A DNA stretch of 64,000 bases, taken from assembly GCA_013397865.1 (NCBI GenBank), contig VZTI01005066.1:261197-325196 (forward strand), read 5' to 3'. The stretch comes from Struthidea cinerea (Eukaryota > Chordata > Aves > Passeriformes > Corcoracidae). Shown here piece by piece: positions 38,512 through 51,800 of this stretch. Made by a program: the position numbers and the translations under genes. A model generated the notes under the pieces. It did not search any database, had not been told where the DNA came from, and saw only the letters and a list, made by a program, of their open reading frames with translations. How positions within the stretch are numbered: the stretch's first letter is position 1; every line of letters starts with the position of its first letter.

Positions 38512-40810
38512 ATAAGCCAGTAGTTAGGCTCTCTTTGTGGTCCATCAACTCTTGAGACATCAATGTTTTTGACACTGTATTTTAAAGTAATTATGTTGGA
38601 TTCAATGTGGAACTAAGAGTGAAACCCAATGCAACACTCCAAATACAGATGAATATAATACAGTAGCTTACATGGAACAGTCTGCAAAACAGGGCTGATG
38701 TCCAGCTGAGGAAAATTCATTGTTAATGCTCAGAACAGCTTCGACAGATACAGGAGGTACTGGCTGGCAGGAGCAGCTGTGCTGAATAGGATGAGGATTA
38801 AAAGTAGGAAATAGTACAGTTGTTCAAAAACCCCTACCACCCCAAATTCCTTGCCATGCCTTATTTAAAGAAAAAGAAAAGGGAGATGCCAGACAGGTTC
38901 TCCTGCCTGACCCAGCTCAGCTCAGGCTTTGCCAGCCCTCAAAGCAAATCCTCTGCAGAAATGATGAGCTTTCCTCCACAGACACTCCAGTCTCTGAAAG
39001 CCCATTAACATCGAGTTTACTGTAGCCTTAAATAAAACATTAAAAACTCTCCCTCTGCAATACTCCTTGCAGTAAAGAAAACTCCTCTCCAGGTAACTCC
39101 ACCCCCTGCTCTGCCATGACTACAGGTGGTTGCAGTGCCAGCTGTGTTTACACTCTCTTCTAATTAAAGAGTAGCTGAAGAGCACACTGTTCCAGGGCTG
39201 GGCATCCGATGGCGCAGGAACGATGTGGTCATTGGGCCATACATGGCATTACCTGTGTCCAACAGTGGGAGAAACCTGTGCTAACCTGGGAACTGGAGCT
39301 ACACTTCTGGAAATGCCAGTGGTCTGACCTTTGCAAATTGGGATGGGCTGCTCATTTGATTTAGTGCTTGTCTTGTTTACGAGGCACAGCTGGCTCTGCT
39401 CTCGCTGTGCTCACTGCCTTAATCTGATGGCTTTGGACAAGTGTCAAAGACACCACAGACTGCCAAGGGTTAGTGCTGGAGTGCTTAATTAAACAAGCCT
39501 CTGGGATGTGGCAATTTGCATGGTAGAAGCATCACGGCAGGACTATTTTTATTTATTTATTTTTTTTCTTCTAAAGTTAGTATTGTGAACTGGAAAAAAA
39601 TGGTTTATTTCTTTTTCATGTGTTTTGATTTCTGCTACAAGCATTTGGAAAATAAGACCCACAATCCCCATATTTCCTAAACTCAAGACGAGACATGCAA
39701 GAGCCTTTTGTGTCACTGAGTTTTCACCTTATCGCCTGAATTTCAGGAATAAGGGACAAATAAAATCACAAGGGAAAAAACCCCAGAGGTAGAGAGCTTC
39801 TTTAGTAGCCAGTCACGTCTGTGAGGACTGTAAGTCACCTGAGCATTGTGTGCCAAGGCGCTGAGGGTCATTAACACCGCTACATCTTCCCCCTGGGCTG
39901 CATGGTGATGACCTTTTGCTGCCACGGAACTGAGTTATGGGCATTAATTCAGCTGGTGCAGAGAGTAGATTGGCCCAAGAACTTAACAAGTTGCACTGGT
40001 CCTGCCCAAACCATCCTGCTCTGCCTGTACAGGCTGTAAATCTCACCCCCCTGTACTGGGAAGCCAAGGGGTTCAGAATTGAGGGTATTTTGGCCAATGC
40101 ATTAAGCTGGGCTGCACAGCCAGCTCCCATTGCACGGGATAAAAAAATAAATGAATAATGTCAGGTCTGTATTTTCAGACCCCTTCATCAGGTGGCCCCA
40201 GCCCAGGCTCAGCTCAGCCCCCGTCACTCGTGCATGACCCCCAGGTCAGCACCTGTGTGTTTTCGGGGCATCCTGCTTTCTAGCAGACGTGAGCAGATGT
40301 AAGATTCCTGCCTGTCTGTCACTGTTCTCTGTTTTCAAGCTTATTAAAAAAATCTTTATAGACTTGCTATCTTATTCTTTTAGAAAAATGTGTTAAAAAA
40401 CCAACCAAACAAACCCCCAGCCCTCCTGCTGGAGGCAGGTTAAAATAGGGTGACATTTCAGGTGTGTTTTTCCTCCACCAGCAGAGAAGAGCAGTCCATT
40501 CCTGGGCTTGCACTGCTTCGCTGGGAATTTGTCTGGTCTTCAACACCACACACCATCACACCATCTCATGTATGAAAGAAATACATTAGTCTTCCCGGTC
40601 TCCAGATGGAGAGATTTCCCTGTGTTTTATTTCAGTCTACTTCCAAAAGTTAACAAGGGAAAGAAAATGAATAAAAATCTCTTGCTGCAGAAGCAGTTGG
40701 CAGCAGCCAAGTGAGTGGGACATCACAGTGATGGGCAGGAGCTGTGCCCACGTCATGTCTGAAGTGCCTTGTGCTGCAGGTGCACAAAGGGTGAAATGTG
40801 TGAAATGTGG

Positions 40811-40962
40811 ATAGTGGATGCTCCATCACTGGAAGTGTTCAAGGCCAGGTTGGAAGGGGCTTGCAGCAACCTTGTCTAGTGGAAGGTGTCCCTGCCCATG
40901 GCAGGGGTAGGAATGAGATGACCTTAAAGACTCCTCCAACCCAAACCATTCTCCGATGATTA
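40811..40962 (+). mobile_element. CR1 LINE 3' fragment
   Basis: GTTCAAGGCCAGGTTGGAAG, GTGGAAGGTGTCCCTGCCCA and CCTCCAACCCAAACCATTCT show a CR1 end of about 150 bp. Confidence 0.93.
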
Positions 40963-41159
40963 ACTCTAGAAACAGAAGCTGCTGGTACCTGTTGTGGAAG
41001 CCCACAGCTGGCAGAGGGGATGCACTTGTGTAGGTTGGAGGTGAGCCTTGCCAGGTGGGGGGAAATGAGCTCTAGTGAGCAAATAGCAGCACTGGAAGTG
41101 CCAATTGTAACACCGATCTCCGTTTCCCATAACTTAACCATACTATAGGGACTTCGGGC

Positions 41160-41229
41160 TTTTTTTTTTTGTTGTTTGTTTGTTTGGTTGGTTTTTTGTT
41201 TGTTTGTTTTGGTTTCTTTTTTTTTTTTG
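41160..41229. repeat. T-rich tract with GTTT and GGTT units
   Basis: Low-complexity sequence: poly-T, GTTTGTTTG, GGTTGG and poly-T again. It yields a lysine- and threonine-rich false frame on the minus strand. Confidence 0.93.
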
Positions 41230-44200
41230 GTTGGCCCATGAGAAAATGTTCAAAGCAGTGAGTCAGGCGATCAGTGCAGGTTTCAGATGGGAAGCAGAGT
41301 GGTAATTGTAACCCAATACAGAAAGACAGTGCTGCTGCTTGTCTTGCAGAATGCACTTCATTATGAAAAGCAGGATTTACCCCCAGGTTTTCTAACAAAG
41401 CAATTATCTGAGGGTGAGGTGGTGAATCATAAGGGTACATGGCAGATGGGGAAATCCCTGGGTCCTAGGGGTTCAATGAAGGGTGACAGCTATACCTGTA
41501 ACCTGAGAGATGGTCACAAAGCCTGGTACAGGGAGGGACAAAGGGGGTCTTATGGAAAAAAATACAAATGCATTATGGCATGCCCACATGTCTTATGAAT
41601 AGGTTATTGCACATGTCTCCCCAGCCTCTGTTCCTGTGTTCCTGATCATTTTGTTGACCTGCTGTAGGGTCATACAGGGAATTAGCCATTATCTCCTTAC
41701 AGAATTGAGATTTTGACCTGTTTTATCCGTTTTACATGGCACCCAGCACACTACCAGGCACTCGGGCAATTAAGACCTAATCATGGTATAAATCAAGTAA
41801 ATAAGTACCTGTCAACAGGTCATCAGGACTGCTGTTCCTCTTGGGCAAAGCTGTGTTCATGGAGGTCAATGCAGCAAACGGGCCAAGGCCTTCAAGGCAG
41901 AGTGTTTTTCAATGGCCCCTCACGAAGTCTCTTTTGCAGGGGGGACTGACCCACCCTGCCAGTTCCTATCTCCCACCCATCCTGCAGACAAGCCCACCAA
42001 AATACTTTGGAACTTTTGTTGATTTTTTTTAGTGGTATAAAAAAATGAAGCATTTAATGATAAGACTACATTAACTTTCACAGATTCCAAATAAGGGACT
42101 TGTGAGTTTTGCTTCCAGTTTAAAAGTGGTTGGTTTCTGAACAGGCACTTCCATTCAGAAAGTGAAAATATTGAGGGAAGTACTAAGACAAAACAGCATT
42201 TCTATCATATTGCTGTTTAACCTCAGTGATGAATGGCAAATGCATCTGATCTTCGCATTGGAGACTTATTTTTCCCATGATTCTAGTGTCAGAACACCCT
42301 GACATATGAGTGTATAGGATAATGAAAAGGTCATTAATTCAATTTAGATCAATTTCAATTAATCACCATGATCAATTAATAATTTATTAACTAGGAATTA
42401 AGTGTGAATTGGTGGAGAACCAAAAGGATATGGGAAGAAACTGCCCCCAAGGAAATGTAGTCTCTTTTTGACAGAGTTGAAAGGCAAATATGAGTTTAAA
42501 CATTTTTTTGAGTATATATAAAATTTCTTTGTCATAAAAAAAAAATAAAATCAGAGTAACAAATGTGCAGCACTTTAATGTCAGATTTGACTGTCATTGG
42601 AACTGTTCACAAGTAGTGTGGACAATCTAAATTATACTTCATTTTCTAAGTATGATATATAACTATTAGGATAATTTAGAAAAACACATCACCAGAACTT
42701 GGGCAGGGAAGGGAACAAAGGGAACATCTTTGGAAGGTCCAAGTGGGATTTTTTCAAGTGAACGCTATTCCAATATTTTGCGACAAACAGGAAAAAGTGA
42801 GGTCTGTTACACATCTTTCACAGCCTATATATAAACCAGCCTCAAGAATATTTACCTGAACAGATATATACAGGGCTTTTTTTTTTTCAGTATTCTTAAA
42901 AAAGTAATATTTGCTTGACCTATGACACGATGAATGTCTCTACAGGGAAAACTTACCACAGGCATAATAAAATACTCAAGAAGTCATAAAAGGTAACACG
43001 AGAGCAGTGTTTGGCCTTGGTAAAACACATTTAGGATGGCTGCAATGTATGGATACAGCTTTGTTCAAGAAAGGAGCTGTGCATATTTAAAGGTACTTAC
43101 AAAGCTGGTCTTCTCCTTTCTTTGACATGGAATATGTTTCCCAACGGGATGAGTACAAAATCATGGACACCATGCATTGCTGAAGGAAGGCTATGCCCAT
43201 CTGTTTCACATGTCTGTGTTGCAATGATGGAAGAGTCTCTTCTAACCCCTATGGCTCATAAGTGAAAGAAATGTAGGATTTGGCACACGGGTGTTGAAGG
43301 ACAATTTCAAGGACTTCACGTTTAATGAATTCATAGGATTCAGCTCCCTTCCTTTGTCTGTCAGAACAGATTTTTATATTCTCTATAGAACCGAAATGGT
43401 TTAAAATACCTCAGGTCTACAGCCATGCTAAAATGCTGCTCTTCTGATAAAGTTAAACATTTAAAGCAAAGATTGCCAGTGTTATTCTGTATCCTTCTTG
43501 CTTAAAATCCCTCTGTGTGTGCTGTGTAATGGGTGACTTAAAGTATCTGCGGAGGAAAATAATTACGACACCACTACCTATCACTATATGTGTTCAAGGG
43601 CAGCTTTCTACAGACTCTGGGCAACAAGGTCCTTGGCAAACCATGCTGAGTCTTTCCAGAGGCCAATGGGTGGCTCCAATGCTGCTGATATTTACCTGCA
43701 GAGAGCTTTCACCCACCTCAAGACCCCATTTCTCAAGTGGTGGTTACAACAGCTCGGATGGCACCACTTCTTGCCTGGCTCTGCTGCCACAGCTGCTTTT
43801 GCCTTCGTTACTTCATGGTGATGGATACAGAAAGTTAGAAAAATGCAACTAGAAAATTTTTTATATCTTCCAAGTGTGCAGATAAATGGCTGTATGTTTT
43901 TATGGGAACTTGACTGAAATTTCTCAATGCCAGCTGTTGCATTCTTGGATAATTCAGCTGCTTTTACATGAATGTCTTTGCTCATAACTAAAAGATAATT
44001 GACTATAAGCAAGTGTACTATAAACAGAAAGGGAAAAAAATTGTTTCCTGGTATTTCTGAAAAGAAATAGGCAAATTAAGGCTATGACTAGAAAATGACT
44101 CAGTTTTCTATTAAAAATAACCTCTGTTATTTTAAGAAAAAACAAGTGATTTCAGTGCTCCTAAATATTTAATGAGAGAAACCAATGATTTCTAGAAGTG

Positions 44201-45148
44201 TTGCTGTCTTCTGTGGGAATAACCATAACTAATTCTCTGCCTCCAAAGAGTAGATTTTGCATATTGTGCCCAAACTGATCACACTCACGAGGTGTTGAAA
44301 GACTAATGCCACCTTCTCAATAAAATTGTTTACATAAACTCTGACCCCCCATCAGTATTTTCTGGATTTTACCCAGGCCTGGATGGGTAATGGCCTGGAT
44401 ATTTCATGGCAAATTTCTCAAATACAATCACACAAATATGCACTGGAAGAGGGGGGACTCATCCCATTGCCTTCAGTAGGACCAAGAGCAAAACGAAGCG
44501 CAGAAGCAAGTGAGCTGACAGTTACTATTTCTGTGATGCTTCCTTCTGAAATCACATCTGCGAATCCTCCCAAAGCCATCCTGCAGAGAAAACTGATCAG
44601 TTTTCATTAAATCCCTCTCCTAGGTTTCCCTGGGTTGAAAACTGCTCTGATGTTTAGTTTCCCTCATCATCCAAAGGTGAATATTCATTGCAGTCCTCGC
44701 TGCTGCAGTCTCCCTGTGCTGGGGTGGGGTAGTCAGTGCAGCCAACAGGCAAGGGATACAAGGAAGAAAACTGATGCTTGGACATAACATAAAAGCTCCT
44801 CAGTATGGAAAGTAAAAATCTGTTTTGTTCTACAGAATCACTAGGTTTCGTGGCTTATATGATATCTCAGTGGAGATATTATTCGCTTCCCAGCATTTTT
44901 CTCATAACCACAAATCATACCCAGAAATGAAAAATATCCCTTCAAAACCACTTCCTATTAGCAGAGCATACCTTATATTATAAAACTTGCAAGTAGACCA
45001 GTGTTGTACCATGAAGCCTATACAGGGATTTTTTGTATATTTCTTTTTGTTTTCCCAGTGTAAAAATATACAATGCTACTGCTCATTTGCTGCAGTGTAA
45101 ACGTCCAACTGGTCCTTGCCTGCTGAAGGCTCCACTGCTACTACCCTT

Positions 45149-45851
45149 TCATACCTCCCCAACCCAGACCACTGTGTTACCCCTCCTTATACCTGAAACC
45201 TCACAGCGTAATGTACTTTGCCTCCCATTTATAACAAACAATGAATCTTTAGCTGGCGTAATGAGATACTGTCCAAATAACCCACTGTCTTTCATAATTC
45301 TGTTGTAGCTGCTCCAGGGCCAGTCTTTGGATGTGATAGGGTCCTTTAAATTCTTCAGTACATTCATCCTCCCCGTTGACAGCTCTACAAAAAGCACATC
45401 TGTTTGCAAATGTGAAGTAGCATATATATAGTACTGATTGCCTTCAGTGAAAGAGGGTTGAAATGTCAGATCAGATACATGTATGTTTGTTTTTAAGTCA
45501 TAAATCAACTTGATTTCCCCTCGGACAGTTAGAGCCTGGACTCTGATCCTGCCGCTGCCTTCGTCCGCACTGACCAGGTACTGTCCGTCGGGTGACACGT
45601 GCGGTGTGCCGGACACATCGTCGTTGGGGCCGATGACGGCGTCGGTGACACTATCGACGATGAGCTGCAGCGACGCGGCCACCGAGCCGTTCCTCCTGCA
45701 CTGCACGAAGTAGTACCCGCCCAGGTGTGTGTATGCCATGGCCTGTGGCACGCAGCTGTGGGCTTTGAGGTTGATGGTCTTGATGTGAGTCACAGTTTCC
45801 AGGTCAATCTTGTGAACTGCATGTTTTGACTGGTAAAAAATGAAGCCAAAC
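45149..45851 (-). CDS. FSTL4: FSTL4 terminal coding exon and stop
   Basis: This 703-nt exon follows acceptor TTCTGTTTCAG and stays open to TGA at 45151-45149. It encodes FGFIFYQSKHAVHKIDLETV, THIKTINLKAHSCVPQAMAY, THLGGYYFVQCRRNGS, VTDAVIGPNDDVSGTPHVSP, ...DSGLFGQYLITPAKDSLFVI and the end VVWVGEV. RNGSV is a potential N-glycosylation site. Its last cysteines (VQCRR, LRCEVSG) are family positions. The exon covers 234 residues, nearly half of the part visible here. Its middle is unusually rich in CpG compared with the introns. The 3' UTR continues below 45149, and its end is not defined by sequence alone. Confidence 0.96.
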
Positions 45852-48800
45852 CTGAAACAGAAAACAAGACACTGAAGTCACCTCTGGAGACCTGGTGACA
45901 GGCTTGAGCGAAGTCAGCAGAATTGGGAAACTTTTATTCTGTTGGTTTTGGAAGCGTGTGCAATAATGCTGTCTCTTTTGTAAGAAATGTCTTGTTTTAG
46001 AGCTTCTAAACACCCTAGAATAAGGGATATATTTCAGTTCAAATTAGCAACCTGATCCTGGAAATTTGAATATGTGCTTAGCTGTTTGAATCTTCAAAAT
46101 CTGAAATCTTTTATTGGGAAGACCAGTTTACTACCAAAATGATATCAAGGTTTGGGTGTTCAGGAGGCTAACACTGACCAGGTTTGTATTTAATCTGTCT
46201 GAGATTACAGTCATGAAATTCAATATATACTCAAGCCTTCAATCTCAAAATAGAAAAACATTCAAACTAAAGCATATTGCTGCCAGGCTGGGGCCAGAGA
46301 GTACCTATATATAACAAATATAGCTGTGTACAATATAATGTGTAACCACTGAATGAAGACCATGTCTAACCTCATCTCTTAACTGATAGCACCAGCGGGA
46401 AGCTGTGGTGTGTGTTTGGTACCCGTGGTGCCTGGGAACCACTGCAGGAGATGGCAAGGCTGCGGTGCAGACCAGACTCTTAAACACCATCCTGCCAGCC
46501 CAGTGAAGGTGTAAAACATTTCTTGAGGAACATAACCAGGGTGCCCTGAAGATAAGGGGTCTTTATTTTCTGTCTCAAGACAGGGCAAAAGACAGTGAGC
46601 AGAGAAGAAATGTTCTGCAAAAGATATATGCTGCAGCACATCTGACCTTTGCTGAAGACAAGAAAAGGTCAAGAATAGCGAAGAAAGGCTTCTGCTTAAT
46701 TTGAGAGGGAGCCCTTAGAAACAGCCTGTTTGTGTTCCCCTGGATTCACAGGTCACTGACACTGACTTACAAAAACTAATTTTACATCGAGTATTTTTTC
46801 ATCCGTTCATTGTAGACAGAGGGAAATGAAGTGAGTGCTTAGTGTTGTATCTCTTCCCCAAAAGATGCAAAATTGCCTTGTGAAATGTGGAGGACAACGT
46901 GCTTGTGTGCAGATAATACATATTTTGCTTGAAACACTGGGTTTATTTCTTTATTCTTAATCCATCTGTCAATGAGACACTCAGCAATGATTTCACTTCT
47001 AAAGAATGAGCCACTGTAGTGTGTGATCCCATGAAAATCACTGGGCTAAGCTTTTCATTTCCCCATTATACTCACATCCATTAGACACTTCACAAAGTAT
47101 CTGCAGTGGAAAGTCGTAGCGCACTGTGTGTGTGTAAATCGGATATGACACTTGTATTTCTCCTGGATGAATGCATTTTAAGTACACTTTAAAAAGTGCC
47201 TTCCCTTACAGCTTTTTTTTCCCCAAGACTTCCTTAATACTTGGCCAAATGCCCGAAGAAGTTAAGAAATGGTTTTTATCGTAAACTTTCATTTAAAGAA
47301 GGGGGTCAGGATATATTTTATGTGCCCACAGTTGCAGAAGAGGCTCAGCCCTCGCATGAAATCTGTGATCTGAAATCCCAAAGCAAACCTTGCATTTAAG
47401 GGAGTTTTTAATAGACAACAGTCTACCCTTGGAACTAATAAAAATGGATATATTTCTAGATATCCATCTGAAATAAGAGGTAGCTGAAATACATATGCAG
47501 GAATATTTGCATACAAATATTATTTAGCTCATGGAAGAAACTGCTTAAATGTTCATCTTCCTGGGAAATGCTGGTACTGCCATTTATTGTTTCTGAGTGG
47601 AGAATTTAGAACATCATCTCAATGAATCTCATTAGCCTGCAAGAAATTATTTTTCTGTGCTGAGGGTGAGAGAGAACAGACAACGATCTGGCCCTGAACA
47701 AATGCAATAGCAAATAAGGCACAGCATTTGCAGCTTTGCATATGGAAAACTATAGACAATAATCTATATTTATTATTTCAGGCAACTAATCACACTGCAG
47801 CAAAAGGACAATTAAATAAACAAAAAAGTGTAACTATTCCACCTTCCTGTCTTTGAATCCAATTCTCACCTTCTCAGCTCAGGCTTTAACATTCAGCAGA
47901 GTCATCTACCTCCTGGCACTACTATTAGTCATAATGAAATTGTGAAAGAAAACTGGAAATATGAAGCAGAGAGAAATTACAAATGACAGCCATGAGGCAT
48001 GCATCATTATTCTGTGTTTCAGCAGGCAAAGTTATTTATTTTGGAACAGATTCAACATATAATCATTTAAGTGTAACCCCCTCTCTCTTGGTGTTTCCTG
48101 CAGGAAACCTAAGATGACTGTAAGGAGTTCCATTATCTGTTCTGAGTGTTTAACTTAGTTAAACTATATAGAGGACAGAAGATGGTTAAACAGTTGTTAT
48201 GTTACAACATGGAAAGAATAGTATAAATTGCTGTGTAGTTATCATCATTTTGATAATGTTAATGGGAAGCTTCCTCTGCCTGCTGGGAAGCAGCCAGTGT
48301 TACTCCAGGTTATTAGTATGTTAGTTACACAACCTCATTAACTGCTACATCACATTAACATTCAAAACTGATGGTTCATGGAGGTTTGGTTTTTTTTTTT
48401 TATGTGCAGTGCATACAACTTTTCTGCTCCAACCACACACCTCACGCAGAGATCCAGTACTTGAACAACATGGAAACATGTGGAAGAACTGCATCTTATG
48501 CTTCAGGCAGAGTACACTTTTAGCCCTTCAAGCAATATATCCTCGACACAGGCTTCTGCCCAGATCCATAATGGTTTTCTGGCAAGGAAGGTGATTTTTG
48601 GGCCATCAAATTCCTGGCACAAGGAAGCTAGGGCAGTGTGCCATAAGCTGCAAGGAGGGAAGGCTGACCAAGGTGAGATGTGAATGCCTGTGTATGGTCT
48701 AAGGGAAGTCCAGGATTGTTTCTTGCTGTTTTATTGATTAGCTGAATAACTACTGGCAATTTCCTCAACCATTTCTCCATTTCATGTGTGAAAATGAGGC

Positions 48801-51800
48801 TAAATGTAGTTAAGATTCCTTCCTTCCTTCCTTCCTTCCTTCCTTCCTTCCTTCCTTCCTTCCTTCCTTCCTTCCTTCTTGNNNNCTCCCTCCCTTCATT
48901 GATTCACATCTGTAAAGTGCTTTAAGGTTATGAGAAAGGAGCAGCATGGTCACCATTATTATTTATTAAAATAATTTCTCACCTAACATGATTAATAATA
49001 AGATTTGTAGGTGGTATAAAAAAATCATCCACTCCTTCAAAGGGTGTGCGGATAACACGTGGATCCTCCCCTGCGCTCGCCTCTGGAATTACCTACAATA
49101 AATACACACAAGGTTGAGCACAGGATAAGCACTGAGTAAGGCAGAAAGGTAAATACAGATTAGAGACATGCACGGTACCGAGTGGCTCTTTCCAGGATGT
49201 AGTAGACTCAAATTGATTAATGACTTCAAAACACTGTTTGGTGTAGTTGTCTTCAAAAGGTGTGCTAGCAAGTAGTATTTGAGGCTTGACATTTGTAAGG
49301 TAAGTACACAATTTGACTTTCCTAAGTTGTTTACATCTTGAGAAAGAGCAGTCAAGCAGGAACTGAATCAGTATGACAACACTAGGACCATAATAATTTA
49401 TCCCTCACTGACTAGAGTAAACATTTACTTCATGGTCATATTTATTAATCTCACTTAAATGCACAGTGATAATTTACCACCCTGAAGGATCAAACACTAA
49501 CTCACGGCAGTTAATTATCACTTTGAAGGAGAGAAACTGTTCATCCATCGATATAAAGTCCAGGGAGGAGTGGAGAAGCGCCCTTTGGCTGTCCCCTGGT
49601 CCTGTCCTCCAGCACAGCCCACATCTCCCTGGACAGGGGAACTCAGCTCCTCCACTGCTCCGGAAAGGAAAAGTTTTCAAAAATTAAAATATTAATCACT
49701 CGAATTGTTTGCTGGGTCCAAGATGACTTCAGTCCATTCATTAGGACCTTCTGCTGTTCTAATCTGCAGCAGTTATTGCTTTGAATTTACAGCTACATAA
49801 TTCATTAAAGATATGCTAAATCCCTAAAAGGTTTAGTTCAGACAGCTGTTCTGGTCATGCCATTTAGATTTCTTCCAATTAGATAGCTCAAGAAGGATGC
49901 CCACCCTTGCACAGTGCTTTCAAGAGGCCAGATATTTGCTTCCAACAAGCCAGTAATGGCCAAACAACAGCATCCCATTAGTTAGTTGCACAGGCAGTTT
50001 GATAAATCCCTGACTTCCAGAGAATGAGTGGAAATTTAGATCAACTTCTGCAGCAGCATCTTTGTAAAAAAAATATTTTACTGCACGTGTGCAACCAAAC
50101 ACTGCAGGTTTTAAGAAGGAACTTTGCCCAGTTAGTCACTGCCCACCTTTTGGGAAAGAAAGTCAGAAAAAAGAAAGGATCTGCTGATGCTGATGCTAAT
50201 CTCATCTCTGTGTGTGTAACTGCACATCACAAAGATAACAGAAAGGACTATCTGAGACCTGGAGCCTTCTAACAAGTTTCCAACTGTGCAGATGGTGTGC
50301 TCTTCCTAATAATGACACTCTTGTGCCATCTTTCCTTTAATTACAGAAACTTCTCACAGCTGGATGGAAGAAATTAAGTCAGAAAGGGTAAAGAGGGCCC
50401 ATTTTGTCTCCTTATACCCTGCACAGGAAACTCGCATCCCCAGGTGAGACAACCTGGTGCTGCTGCTCTGGAAACCTTCATTTATTTGCCTCCATTCTGG
50501 TTTTGGCATCTTTTCCTGAAATTGCCCATGATGAGTAGCTGGTCCAGCCTTTATTATTGACAGTCAGCACTGGATGGAGCATGTGAATGGTGGGGATGGC
50601 TCATCCCATCTTCATGGGGCAGCATCTCCAGCAGAAGCCTTGGGTAGCCCCACAACCAATGCAGATTCCAATTTGTTGGTTTTTAGGTCAGAAAGCACAG
50701 CCCCCTTTCTTCTCTGCCTGCTGGGGAATGCTTTAATGTAGACTTAGCAGCAAACACTTCTGGCAGAAGGAATATTCACATGACATCTGTTTCCAGAAAG
50801 GCTGGGCAGCAAGTGCCAGAAAACAACTACCAGAGAAGGCAATGTCTGGATGGATCAAATCATGTCAACTCTGTCACACAACGTAGAGCAGCAGCAAAAC
50901 ACCCCACTAGATGACTACTCTCCATGTTCTCTGTACTGTCAACAGAAGAGTAAATCTGCCAAGGTGATCTGGAAGTGGAAGCTAATTTAGTTGTCCAAAC
51001 TCATGTGCAGTGCTGTGTCCCAATATCATTGTGGGTCTGATGGTGCTGAGCATGGAGGAGCTCCAGGGACATCACTGGCACCCCTGCACTGGAATCACTA
51101 ACACCCAGTAACACAATTTGTTCCCGATGTTTTACTTCTGCTGGTTTGGTTTTTTTTCATACTCTAAAGAGCCTGTTTTTGCATTTTACTGTGAGAGAAT
51201 CACAGAATCACAGAATTGTTAAGGATGGAAAAGCATTCAAGGATCATTGAGTCCAGCTATTTCCCCAGCACTGGCAAGCCCACCACTGAACTATGTCCCC
51301 AAGTGCCACATCTACACGTCTTTTCAATCCTTCCAGGGACAGTGACTGCATCACCGCCCTTGGCATCCTGTTCCAGGGCTTGACAAAGTTATCAGTGAAG
51401 AAATTTTTCCTAATGCCAATCTAAACCTCCCCTGGCATAACTTTAGGTCATTTCCTCTTGTTCTATCACTTGTTACATGGGAGAAGAGACTGACTTCTAC
51501 CTGGCTCCAACCTCCCTTCAGGGAATTGTAGAGACTGATAAGGCCTCCCCTGAGCTCCCTCAGCTGCTCCTCATCAGACTTGTGCTCCAGACTCTTCCCC
51601 AGCTCTCTTTCCCTTCTCTGGACATGCCCTTCTCTGGGCACATTCCAGCACCTCAATGTCTTGTCTTGTAGTGAGGGCTGAACCCAGGACTCGAGGGGCC
51701 TCACCAGTGCTGTAAAGCACAGCAGGCTTGTCCTGCTCACAGCCAGCTGCCAGCCCTTGCTGTACAACCTTATGGCACTTGGCTCTGTCACCAGTCTTAA

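Larger units (their letters stand above)
30851..45148. other. Non-coding interval 3' of FSTL4, part 3, including the unmapped 3' UTR
   Basis: No exon is recognisable. It holds CR1 copies (35952-36225, 37531-37728, 38385-38511, 40811-40962), a TATC microsatellite (33866-33934), a T-rich GTTT tract (41160-41229) and AT-rich sequence with clustered TAAT cores (42331-42402). The uppermost part, next to 45149, must carry the FSTL4 3' UTR, whose length I cannot fix. Confidence 0.7.

Noticed and set aside
1..45148. tRNA, rRNA or microRNA genes
   Set aside because: No A/B box pair with cloverleaf, no rRNA core sequence and no convincing precursor hairpin was seen. The TG/CA hairpin is simple sequence.
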